Positions 40,704 to 51,127 of a DNA stretch of 64,000 bases are shown here, one piece after another. Location of the stretch: positions 1,736,001-1,800,000 of the forward strand of contig WUJK01000004.1 of assembly GCA_011317545.1 (NCBI GenBank), in the 5' to 3' direction. The notes under the pieces are model-generated. The model did not search any database. It was not told the origin of the DNA and was given only the letters and a program-made list of their open reading frames with translations. A program made the translations under genes and the position numbers. Position 1 is the stretch's first letter; each line of letters begins with the position of its first letter. Source of the stretch: Coniella vitis (lineage: Eukaryota > Ascomycota > Sordariomycetes > Diaporthales > Schizoparmaceae).

Positions 40704-42788
40704 TTACCATCCACTGCCAGAAGCTTGGCCGGCTCCAGTCTCCCAACGAGAACCAGAAGCACCAGCAGCAGTGCCCCAGGCGTTACCGCCAGAGGAATCA
40801 GCGGGACCGGTAGCGTCACCGTTGCCAGCGTCGTCGGTGGCCCACTTGTTGCCAGCGTTGCCAGCGTTGTCATCACTACCGGCACCCCAGGCGCCAGCAC
40901 CGCCAGAGTCCTCGGCCCAGCCCGAGTCGCCGGCCATAGCACCGGCGAAGTCGCCCTCAGATTCCCACTTGTTGCGGTTCTCGTCATCAGGAACGTGTTC
41001 TTTGAGGAACTCGGGAATCTTCTGGTTGGTCTCGAGTAGGGTTCGAACCAAGACAGGGGCCAAGCCCTCGTCGCGCTCGGTATAGAAGGATGTGGCCAGG
41101 CCTTGATGACCGATGCGACCTGTGCGACCTGTAACAGAGACGTTAATTAATACGAGGGAGATTGAGAAAAAGGGATATACCAAGGTGTCTTACCGATGCG
41201 GTGAGTGTACTCTTCGATGCCGCCCTGGTCGGCACCAGGCAGGTCGTAGTTGATGACGTGGACAACGTTGCGTACATCAATACCTCGAGCAGAGACACCG
41301 GTAGCAATCAGAATGGGAGACTTGCCAGCACGGAATGCACGCATTGCATCCTCGCGCTCACGCTGGGTGCGATCCGAATGGATCGAGGTACAGGGCATTC
41401 CTGAATTGTACAGGAAATCATCCAATTCGTCCGCCACGCGCTTGTGGTTGACAAAGATGATGGTGCGAGCGGGCGGCATGGCATTCAGTAGGTCCATGAC
41501 TGCAGTCCGCTTTAGGTTGTGCTCAACGGCAATAATCTGCTGGTGGATGTTTTCGTGAGTGCTTCCAGCACGGCCAACGCGGAAGCGGACATGCTCAGTG
41601 GCGAGATGGTTGGAGGCAAGGTCGCGAAGATCCTTGGGAAAAGTAGCAGAGAAGAGAAGGTACTGAATGCTTCCCTCTTCCTGATCTATCCAAATTGTTA
41701 GCCAATGATGCAGTCGTCAAATCAAGATCAGAGCACTCACCGCCACCGCTCAGGATCTTGTCGAAGTCCTCCTTCCAGTCATCGTGAAGCATTTCATCGG
41801 CCTCATCAATGACAAGGTATTTCAAACGCCGAAGAGATAGGATTTGAGGACGCTCGATGAAGTTGATCAGGCGACCAGGAGAGGCGATCAGGATATCGCA
41901 GCCCAAAGCCAGCTGATCCATCTGGACGCGCAGAGGACCACCGCCGTACACAACACAAGGTCGCAGCATGCTGCGGTAGCACAGCTTGCGCGCCTCCATG
42001 AAGATCTGAATAGCCAACTCCCGGGTAGGCACGACAACACAGACCAAGGGCTCGGCACGAATGACGGGATCGATTCCAATCTGATAAGTGGCAGGGTTGG
42101 GGCGAGGAGCGGCCAACTTCTTGGCTTTGCCCATCAACTTATTCAGGATGGGAATGAGGTATGCGGCAGTCTTGCCAGAGCCTGAAAGATGCGGTCAATA
42201 CCTTGGTCTAGCACCACAGGAAAGCTGAGCCCTACCAGTCTGCGCGATGCCGATGACATCGTGGCCATCGGTGATGGCAGGAATACAGTACTTCTGAATG
42301 GGCGTTGGAACCTTGTAGCCACATAGCTCAACGTTCTTGGCCATAGCTGGATGCAAACCAGCCGCTTCGAAGCTCATGATAGGAATCGTGCGAACAGGGC
42401 CCTCCTGTTCGAGCTTGATCTGGATCATGCTGTCCATATTGTGAGCAACCCAGGCAACAACTTCGTCTTGTAAGCAACACACTCACTTGTTCAAGCTGGG
42501 TCCAGCAACACCAAGAGGGTCGTCGATTCCGCGCTCGTCAGGAGGACCGAAAATTTCCAGCTCGAGCTCAGGATATTCGGGGCCTAGGTCGCCCTCCTCT
42601 CCATCCCAAGCGTAGACACGAGCATTGCCCTCGTAATCACCCTGTCCGGCAATGAGGTCATCGTAATTATATTTTGTTTTCTCGTGAATGGCCCACTGCT
42701 CGCCAGCACCAGGGATGATCGGGACAGTGTTGCCACCGCCAGTGTCGCCAGTGTCGGCAGCGTGCTCTGTTCCGTCAAACGAGGCCAT
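40704..42788 (-). CDS. DEAD-box RNA helicase, Ded1/Vasa (DDX4)-like, with a one-base frameshift in this sequence
   Basis: ATP-dependent RNA helicase of the Ded1/Vasa branch, probably in translation or RNP remodelling. Five exons in transcription order: 42788-42487, 42429-42236, 42181-41741, 41686-41194, 41128-40704. Motifs in order: Q motif GYKVPTPIQKYCIP; motif I GSGKTAAYL (split by intron 2); TRELAIQI; SPGRLINF; DEAD in YLVIDEADEML; SAT in YLLFSATF; then ARTIIFVNHK, ATGVSARGIDVRN and HRIGKTGRTGRIG-type motif VI across intron 4. The tail is Gly/Asn/Trp-rich, ending GSGW. At 41639-41643 a run of five A (T on the coding strand) shifts the frame between SATF and PKDLRDLA. Removing one base gives 617 residues with every other junction in phase. 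Either an assembly homopolymer error or a real mutation is possible. Confidence 0.85.
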
Positions 42789-44250
42789 TTTTAGTGGCGG
42801 ACGAAATCTGTATGTACGCGTTTTGTCAGTTGTCAAAGACGCGTCAAAAGGCCCACAGCCAAGTTCGAACATCACCACGCACAAGGGGTATTCGTGATCG
42901 AAAATGTAGCGGTCGATCTCCAAGGTTAAGCGCAACGAATAGGGAGCCGTTGTGACTTCTCGGGAAGAAGTTGAATCACAAAAGGAAAGAGGTAGAAATG
43001 AATGTGCGAGTTGAGTGGTAACAGAGCTTTCTGGCCGTTTCTAAAGGGAGAGATAGCAAAGTGAGCACACCCAAAGGTCTGGATGTCGAGAGGATAGAGC
43101 TCATTGCAAACGTTCGGGATGGCTGGTCTGGCCAATATGAATTGAAACCGGCCGCTATAGATGCAGAACAGAGCAAGTTGCGCGGGAATCTTGACTAAAA
43201 GACCGCTGAAGTTTGGACTCTCGAAGGTCCCGCGCAGAAGGATGGAAACGAGATATGCTTGGTAAGGGCTAGGGGATAAAGCATTTGCTTTCGCCAAAAA
43301 GGGGTAGGCAGTGGAGTTTGGGGAAGACCGTTTGTGGTGCCGCGGGACAGCGGAAGAAGATCCGTGTACGGAGGAACTCACCTCGAGGCAATGGGAGTGG
43401 TGATCGAAAAAGATGAGAACCGCTTCAACGAATGAAAGCACGTCGAAGAGATGGAGGTAATGCCCTGCCGTTGACGGCTCGAAGTGTGGTTGGATCTCGC
43501 CGGTGAGGAAGGCGAGAGATGGATGGAGGATGGTGAAGGAGACCGGTAACAAGGAGGAAAGGAGAGAAGGAAGGGAAGGAAGGGAAGGAAGAGAAAGGTA
43601 GGCAGGCAGGGTTGGAGGATAGAATTTGGGGGTGAAAGCAGCAGATACCAGACTAAGAAAGCACAGCTGCGAACTGACGCTTTGGCTACCAGGGAGGAAG
43701 GCACGCACAGCACAAGTCAACAGGCAGGCAAGACGATAGTTGCTGATCCTGGCTGCCTAGATGACCTCAAGTGCTCCTGCTTGTCTTTGTGGGCCCTTGG
43801 GGCTCCCCTTTCCCATGCACCTCACAGCACGAGGTTCTTGTAGGCATTCAAGTGCTCCCTACTCATTGCTAACACCCCGTCTCTCATACAAGCAGAATGG
43901 TTCTCCGCATCGACACAGAGACAATGGCTTTCAAAACTCAAGTGTTCAGATCCAGGGTGGGCATCAAGTAGCCTGTTTGCCTCAGGATTATAGATGTTTT
44001 CAGCAGAGGGTCATGCATCAAGACAATGCCAGCCAATAAGGAATAAAGAAGTTTGCTCAAGGCCAGTATCTGGCCGCAAGGTAAGCTGGGAACAGCCGTA
44101 CAACAAGGTATGATCTGCACTCCTATCAGTCTTTCACTTCCAAGCCAAAGATCAAGTGATTCAAGTACTCAGAGCATCAGGATGTGTGAACGGCAGTGTG
44201 GGATGGTCCAGGATGGTCCAGAGGTTCTGATTGTATTACTTCATGAGAGA
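42789..44250. other. Upstream region of the DEAD-box gene and downstream region of ipi1
   Basis: About 1.46 kb. The helicase-proximal kilobase is GA-rich on the plus strand, so CT-rich in the sense of the helicase, and is probably its promoter and leader. It carries a 264-codon minus-strand frame (42926-43720) of hydrophobic and Ser/Pro composition with no domain-like pattern, judged to be chance. Confidence 0.5.
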
Positions 44251-45538
44251 TCACCATACCATCTCTTCTATCACAACATGTTCATAGCCTGCCATGCCCT
44301 CTTCAAGTACATTGAGAAGCTCACCAGCAGCCCGACCGGCAGGACCGCCTTCTTTCCTAGCCTCATCCGCTCTGCCCTGAAGGGTATCCATCCACGACCA
44401 AAGGGCCTGCTGCCGTTCTTCGACGTCTGCGCAGATTTCCCCATCATGCTGGGGACCAAAGAGCGACAAGTAACTGAAAGGATTCGGGCCTTTCGGCAGG
44501 TCGTACACATGCTCCCAGTACTCGTCCTGTGTGAGAGCCTTCAACGACGGTGGCTGCGTGAGCCCCAGTTCGATAAACTTGGTTAACACAATAATCTGGC
44601 TCGCATACGACGAGCCGCCCTTATCCGCGCCGAATGTTGTTTTGGGTGCTGAGGTCCAGCTCTTGTCAGCCGCTGACTTTGCGTGGGCTGCAGTGTTTTT
44701 CCAGCCCATCATGGCGGCAAAGGCTTCCAGAGTCTTTGTCCATCCGCCAGCACTTTCGAGGAGCGGCTCCCCGGCAGCGTTGAGCAGCCACTCCATGAAC
44801 TTGAGCGCATCATGGCGAACCTCGGCCGAGAGATGCAGCATGCCTAGTCGCACCCATTTAGCAACCTTGTCTGCATGAGGCGAGATTTCTGCGTGCGGGA
44901 GAGCATCAAAGAGACGCAAAAGTGTGGTGCGCACGCCAGACGATGTGTCGGTGATGAGCGGTAAAAGCTTGTCAAGCAGAGCGTAGGTGCCCACTGGGTT
45001 GTTTGTTGGAGTCGATGTCACCTGCGATACGAGGTGAGCCAGAGCTTCCCTCCGCTGTTTATCCGTTCGCGAGGTGGCTAGAGAGAAGTTGTGCTTGAAC
45101 TGGGCGATCGCATCAGGTGCGACCGTCGAGAGCGATTGTTGGTTGACAACGATGGCTGGTGCTGCGTCAGCGGATATTTCAGGAAGAGGAGATGTTTGGT
45201 ACAGGCGTCAAAAGGGATGAGGAACGGCGGATCAGAAATGGGCTGCAGCATGAGAGCAGTCCGACGTTACGATGCCGCCCAGCAATGGTCCAATGTAGCA
45301 CGGTGCTGTGGTGCCCTTGGCCCGTATGTTCAGAGAATCCCACTCACCCTTGGATTGGAAACTCGTGTCTGTAAAATTGGAAGCCTTGGGTTTTGTCTTC
45401 CCGACCTTCAACTTGGGTTTCTGTTCTCCGGGTTAGCCTTATGGGCATTATTGATGGATGAGTTGCGATTGCAAGGCTGGAAACGCTTACCTGGAAGTCC
45501 TTCTTCTTTTCCTTCTTCTTTTTGGTGCTGGATCCCAT
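44251..45538 (-). CDS. ipi1: Ipi1, pre-60S ribosome-assembly factor (Rix1 complex; TEX10 homologue)
   Basis: Component of the Rix1-Ipi1-Ipi3 complex that acts in the nucleus on ITS2 processing and late pre-60S particles. Three exons: 45538-45491, 45420-45348 and 45161-44251; 343 residues. The start MGSSTKKKKEKKKDFQ is the Lys-rich opening typical of the family, followed by KPKLKVGKTKPKASNFTDTS. The third exon opens with APAIVVNQQSLS and continues as HEAT-like helices: FKHNFSLATSRTDKQRREAL, PLITDTSSGVRTTLLRLFDA and LHLSAEVRHDALKFMEWLL. Intron 2 (186 nt) is longer than most; its CGCAG acceptor was chosen for frame and for fit to the conserved NQQSLS block. The gene is divergent from the dynein light chain gene, 406 bases between starts. 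Confidence 0.9.
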
Positions 45539-45944
45539 CTTGACTTCATTGAGGGACGGCGTCAGCCTCTAATCACCAGACAACCCAAACGCAGATCAAA
45601 AGATGGAACTGTGGCGAGTATTTGCAAACAAGAACTCACCTAGTATTTCGTTGTAGGAGGAGAAATCTTGACTGACTGGACAAGCGGGACCAAAAGCGGC
45701 AAAAGCGGTGTGCGGTTGTTCATAGCAGAATCTGGCTGAGCACGCCTGGTGCTCCTGCCCGTTGGCACAAGCCGGGGCACCCTTTCTTTTAGACATGCTG
45801 TAATGCCCTACGCTTGCTGTGCCTGGATCTCCATACAAGCTATCGGACATACAACCACACACAGAGACCTCTTGCGCGCATTCGCACTCACCTCGATCCA
45901 CCGACTCAATCGAACTCTACCATCTGTGAAAGTATAGCGCGCAA
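45539..45944. promoter_or_regulatory. Divergent promoter between ipi1 and the roadblock dynein light chain gene
   Basis: 406 bases between two divergent start codons, so both promoters must overlap here unless leaders are very short. A 66-codon Cys-containing frame on the minus strand (start near 45797) lies inside it; nothing supports it as a gene. Confidence 0.5.
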
Positions 45945-46586
45945 ATGGCCGATCTTACTACTGTATGTTTATATACCCTTCAATTGTCGTGGATATGTCG
46001 TTGATGTTTACAAGTACCGGGCGCTAGAACTAACAACCATGCTCCAGACCAACGGCGCCGACGCCCTCGAGGAAACGCTTGCGCGCCTTTCCAAAAAGCC
46101 AGGCGTCAAGACGACCATAGCTTTGGACCGCGACTCAGGTGCGATCCTCAAACTGGCGGGCCAGATCTCCTTCATACACTCTGCAAAGGCCCAGCAACAG
46201 CCGCAGCAACAGCAATCCGACGATCCGAGTGCTGCGCCGAGTGTTGACCCGGAGACTCAGGGCGCAGAAGAGCTGGCTAAAATGGCTTGGGGATTTGTCA
46301 ATGCCGCAGGTGGACTGGTCGAGGGCCTGGATACAGAGGTGAGTGCACATTTCTTACAAGGTTGTTTCTCCTTGTATTCGGCCGTGCATCGGCCTAGAGA
46401 GAGAAGAAGCGAAATCAAAGAGGAGCATCCCGCGAGGCAACATCAAAACATTACAAGGCTAAAATGTGGGCTATTCGACAGGATGAACTGAAGCTGCTGC
46501 GCATACGAACCAAGAAGCAGGAACTCGTTATTGTACCTGACGCCAAATACCTCCTGATTGTTGTATACGAGGCGCCCACGGCTTGA
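45945..46586 (+). CDS. Dynein light chain, roadblock/LC7 family
   Basis: Light chain of cytoplasmic dynein that binds the intermediate chain. Three exons: 45945-45962 (six codons, MADLTT), 46048-46338 and 46482-46586; 137 residues. The second exon gives ALEETLARLSKKPGVKTTIA followed by LDRDSGAILK, the signature of the family. The last gives LRIRTKKQELVIVPDAKYLL and IVVYEAP, the closing beta strands. A Gln-rich loop (AQQQPQQQQSDDPSAAP) interrupts the domain at about residues 55-75, as in other filamentous fungi. Both junctions are phase 0. The intron between exons 2 and 3 is 143 nt. The first exon is very short, so the start rests on splice logic and the fit of MADLTT. Confidence 0.88.
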
Positions 46587-48375
46587 GAGTTGCCACAGCA
46601 AGCGCCTTGACTCTAGCTGCGAGTGTCATGATAAGCAAATCTCGGACGCTAATCTCGTCACTCCAAGTCATTGCCTGCATGGACCGCCAGGGAATACCAT
46701 GGTCGGTGAGCAGCACGCTTAATTCTTCTGCATTCATACTGGCACCATGACGACCTTTTGAAAAACCAAAGGTAACCAAGGAGCCTTCATGTTCATGTAT
46801 CGAGTCGGGTCTCAGCTTTTCGTCAAACATGTCTGCTTGTTTGATTCCAGTGCCAAGATCGCTGTGGACGGCTCCACCAGTCGAAACCTTCTGCTATGAC
46901 GCCCCAGCTCTCTGAAGTTTTTGGTCAGAAACTCGCATGCGTCCCCAGCGGTTTCAAGACTTCAATAGCACCGGATTGAGTGTCCTCTTCGCATTGAAAG
47001 CTGCGAAAAAGGATTCCTGCACTGATCAAGTGCTGCAAGCCCGTACCACGCGACAAGCTTGGCCTCTGCAGACCAGCTATGGCGACAAGGATGAGTAGCA
47101 AAATGGGGGTGGCCACAGGGACGGGGACGTCATGCATGTCTTAGCAGAAAACTTCCGAAATCGTGTGGCTAGGAAATTGGAGATAGGACGACTGCATGGT
47201 GTTGTGCAATATGACCTCCTACGGCCTGGACCAATCAGTCCTGGCCGGTGGCTTGGTCTGCAAGCATGGGACCAACGTGCGACTGCAATAGATTGGGAAA
47301 TTGGGAGAGTTGCCACAGAAATATACGAACGCATTACTCTCGTGGCATCCCGTGGCGGATGCCGGTGGATTCTGCCGCAAATGACCGTCAAAAGAAAGCC
47401 CAAGTTTTGGGGAAAAGAGGCCAAACGAATTCTACAATCCACAAGAAGCCTGTGTAATAGTATTGGAGCAATCACGCCAGAAAAAGCCAACGCCGACCTC
47501 AGGTGCGCCCTCGCTGATGCAGTATCGGTAGAGATTTGTGCATTTGGAGATAAAAGTGTGTTAACATCTGAGCCTTTGAAGGCAACATTTCTTTCATTTA
47601 CCCCCATACTTTTCCGTATGCGGCCCCGGCTGTTGCCTGCGGGGCATGTAGCTCTACGTCCACCCTTTTTGTTGCAGCAAGATCCGCAAGCATTTTGTCG
47701 AGGATTCACTCGTGCCAGTTGTCGTCCGGCGACGTTTGCTTGCATGATTTGCAGTATAAAATCCGCTCATGTCTTCTGTCACTGCTGTATTCCATCAACG
47801 GGGATGCAGTCCATCGGTTCTGGTCCCTTCTGTGGTCGGTGTGACTGTTGGGATACGATCCTCCAGGACCTTTTCCCATCAGCTGGAATCGCCCGCAGCT
47901 GAGCCTTGTTCCGTCGTTGTACGACATCTGAACCACTCTCGCTTTACTAGGGCAGGACGGGTCGAATGCAGCGCAAGGCCCGTTGCACGACGGGGCATTT
48001 GAAGGGGCAGTCGTCGCAGCCTTCATGTCCACACGGTGCTCGTCCGTTGTATGAGCAGCAGAGCTGCATTCTAGGCATCTCTTCTTCCTAGTCCATGCGC
48101 GTTCATTATGGAAGCCACCGTCAGACGATAAAAGCCAAAAAGAAAAACAGTGGCGTCTGCCCAGAATGTCCCATTCTTTGCATTATCAATTTCGGCTGGG
48201 CGTAGGATCAACTTGGTCATGTACTTCAAAACAGCGCTTCGAGTGGCTGGACGCTGACGGGAGATCGGAAATCCCGCAAAACCCTTGGAGCAGACATCAG
48301 ACAGCTAGTGCCACTCGGTTGAGCAGTTATAAGCAAGATTGGTAGCTATCAGAGTAAGCCACAACCATAGGACTT
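46587..48375. other. Unassigned region with possible decayed coding sequence
   Basis: About 1.8 kb with overlapping open frames of 70-256 codons on both strands, none recognisable. On the minus strand, 46528-46830 reads like protein (LSVLLTDHGIPWRSMQAMTW and LIMTLAARVKALAVATLKPW). 46925-47137 has a hydrophobic segment (ILLLILVAIAGL), and near 48.0 kb short Cys-rich pieces occur (CCSYNGRAPCGHEGCDDC). These pieces lie in different frames separated by stops and lack good splice sites to join them. A pseudogene or rapidly evolving gene is possible. No function can be given. Confidence 0.35.
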
Positions 48376-49672
48376 TCATTGCACCCCATTAAACCACGGA
48401 TGCGTGAGAGCTTCCTGTGCTGTAATCCTCTTTGCAGGATCAAAATTCGTCAACCGGCCAACTAAGTCCTTCAGTTCTTCATCGACACCCTTCCACAGAG
48501 AAAATGGCTTCCGTGGATTATCAGCATTAAAGCCATCTCGGAGAACGCTGAAGACCTCGACCCAAGGACTATCGCCGAGGTGTTTCAACAGCCCGGCCAG
48601 CCCTTCTTCGTCAGCAAAGTATGAAATTTGTCGTTCGAGGACATGTGCGAGCAGTTCATCGCCATCATCCAATTCATGCTCACCAACAGCAAATATAACC
48701 CTCTTATGGACAGCGTAGATACACTTTGAAAGAATTAGCATATAAGCGTACTATAAAGGATAATGGAAGCAACATGGGTAGCATTATTGACCACAATACC
48801 AAAAGAAAACATATCCGAAGGTTTATTCACAGGACCTGATGCGTGGGCTTCTGGGCTACGCCACATCCAGTTACCAGCTTGCTTCCCAACTATATCGCAA
48901 TCCGATGGCACATGAGCGGAATCTTCCAAGTCAGCTAGCTGCACTTGATCGATTTCTATGCCCTCAGCGTTCCGCCGCTGAATAAGGATATTGTTCGGTT
49001 TGATGTCTGTAGAGGTTAATTTCGATTACTTTGCTGTGGCCAAGGCTTGAAATTGGTTACCAGTATGGACGATATCTTTCTCGTGTAATTCTGCGAGCCC
49101 TTGTAGTGCATCCTTTAGAATACGCTTTACTGCTGGCAACGGGGGTCCCTCCTGAGCTAAACTCAGGAGATGATCGCTGAAATACTTGTAGACAAAAGCT
49201 GATTGTTCGGGGATAGCATCACAAGAGACACGTAGATTGGCGCAGTCGCGAAGGCTTCGGTAGATTTCCTGGTAGTCGATGAAACTCTGCTTGGACACCG
49301 TCTTCAACACGAATCTTTGATCTTCGGCCCTGTGAGTACGAGCGTCAGCAGGAATGCAACCAGCGAGGGTGGTGACTCATACGTTGCAAGGTATACGTGA
49401 CTTGGTGGAACATCCTTCTTCTGGAGAACTTTCTCGATCGTGTAGATGCGGCCTGTATCACCCTTGAAACTCGCCATCCTGGACGACGGCTGTTTGGGAG
49501 GGGCAGAAGAATAGCACCGCAGGACTGAAGAACGTGGTGGGAGGCTCGATAGCGAGGGGCTGGCACCAAGAAGACCAGCGAGCGTGAATCTCCTACAGCT
49601 TTCGCTGCGGAGTGGGGACCTAGTCAAAGCCTGGATCCAGCATACAAAGTGCAGCGAAGTGGCGATGAACAT
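48376..49672 (-). CDS. Protein-kinase-fold protein with presequence-like N terminus
   Basis: Four exons: 49672-49383, 49329-49061, 49006-48792 and 48723-48376; 373 residues. The first 65 residues (MFIATSLH..., then FTLAGLLGASPSLSSLPPRS and LRCYSSAPPK) look like a mitochondrial presequence. A second in-frame start, MASFKGDTG, lies at its end. The kinase core shows YTIEKVLQKK with no clear Gly-rich loop, Lys106 in FVLKTV, HTD in IVHTDIKPNNIL (Asp187), DLED (Asp212) where most kinases have DFG, and the activation-segment block GNWMWRSPEAHASGPVNKPS. It closes with LTNFDPAKRITAQEALTHPW. The 3' splice junctions keep phase; the last donor is a weak GTCAAT. A kinase with relaxed metal-binding loop, or a pseudokinase, is likely. 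Mitochondrial location is inferred from composition only. Confidence 0.82.
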
Positions 49673-51127
49673 ATTGAGAAGACGTTCCCATGGCCTTGTT
49701 GAGCTAGGGTGTGAGACGATTCTGGACTGGCGTGGATGTTATGATGACATGCAGTATCTGCGTGGACCCCGGCAGCCAGTGAAATGCCATGCAAGACTTG
49801 CTTGGGCGTGTTTTGTTATTTGTTGATTTGCGCAGGATTCGATGGGTGTCTTGTTCAGCCCTTTGATTTGCGACGGTGCCGTTGCTGTTGGGTGCAGTAG
49901 GTACATACAGCCAAGTATGAATGGCCATGTACTATGTACTATAGTACCCACCTACTCTGGTAGGTACCTAGGTAGACACAATAAGCCGCAGGCTGGGCGG
50001 GAGATACGTACACCGAACCAACGCGCAACTCGCCTCGTCGTTTGCACAGTACAGCCTGTCTATGTCTTGTTCGTGAAGCAGAACGGATATGTGACACGGA
50101 TCTTGAATGATGTATCTTGGCACCGACCTTTGAGTGGGGTTTGGGCTATCCAGTCACTTTCATGTACTTTGGCAAGCGCTCGATGCGCACAGCTGGTAAA
50201 CAGCCAAGCGAGCCCTGCCCTGGATGTGGGAAATTGGTATCGGATATACTAGGTATGTATGTATGGATGGATGGAGGCGAGGCGAGGCGAGGCCAGGGCC
50301 TTTTGCAGAAACAAGCCTGCAGCGCAGCGCAGCCCAGCCACTGCAGCAAGCATTCACCACCAAGCCAGCAATACTATCTATGTATGTACATGGTAAAAGT
50401 AGAGCAAAGCAAGCAAGCACCATGTGCTTGACCCGACGACGGTTTCGTGCATGAATCGTCCATGGGCTGCCACCCACCGCTGGACGTACGTAGAGTCTGG
50501 CCTGTGTGCGCGCGTGTCTGTGTGCGTATTGCTGTCGTTCGTTGTTGTTGATGGTTGTTGTTCTTCCTTTGTCACCTTGTCGTTGAAGTTCATCTTTTGT
50601 TGGTCTGTTCTCATTTTATTTTCCTGTCGGCCTTGTTTCCTTTGCTTGTCTATTTTTACGCATTTTTGTCTTGGCCAAATCTCCATTTGCATCCAGGATT
50701 TGCATTCATATCCGAGTCCCAAGTGAAGAGCAGCGGACGAGTGAGAACCAAACGAACAAATCCCACCGTCCCTCTGCTTGTTTATTTTCCGGGCGACTAC
50801 CGCGGTGGAAGTCGAATCGCCAAGTTCGTAGCCAGCCCAGCCCTATCCGCAACTGGCATGACGTCGGCCGCACCCATCAGCCATTGATAAGGAGGGGACT
50901 CGAGTCATTTACGAGGCCATATTCAGGTGCACTTACAGTTCTAGTAGACTGTCTGATTTGCTGTGCTGGATCAGCGGGGTCGTGGGGACGGGCCGCGACA
51001 TTTCTCATCAACAGCAAGAAAACACGAACAACAACAACAACCGAGGATAAACGAGGCAACGGGAAAACCATCCATCTACACGCCTCTTCTGCCCAGCTGA
51101 AGTGACCAGGAACGGCGTGCCCAGAGG
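49673..51127. other. Intergenic divergent region
   Basis: About 1.45 kb between divergent genes. It holds one ACTATGTA copy (49931-49938) in a cluster of GTAC, CTATAGTAC and TACCTAGGTA palindromes up to 49975. No gene is recognisable in it; the stretch nearest 51128 is the probable leader of the next gene. Confidence 0.55.

Noticed and set aside
41036..41060. GGTTCGAACC resembling a tRNA T-arm
   Set aside because: Lies inside the coding sequence of the DEAD-box gene and no cloverleaf can be drawn around it.
42926..43720. 264-codon minus-strand open frame just upstream of the DEAD-box gene
   Set aside because: Composition is Ser/Leu/Pro/Phe-rich, as expected from translating a CT-rich leader. 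It has no domain pattern and shares the strand and position of the helicase promoter.
45596..45797. Cys-containing 66-codon frame between ipi1 and the dynein light chain gene
   Set aside because: Lies within a 406-base divergent promoter, with no conserved pattern and no independent promoter space.
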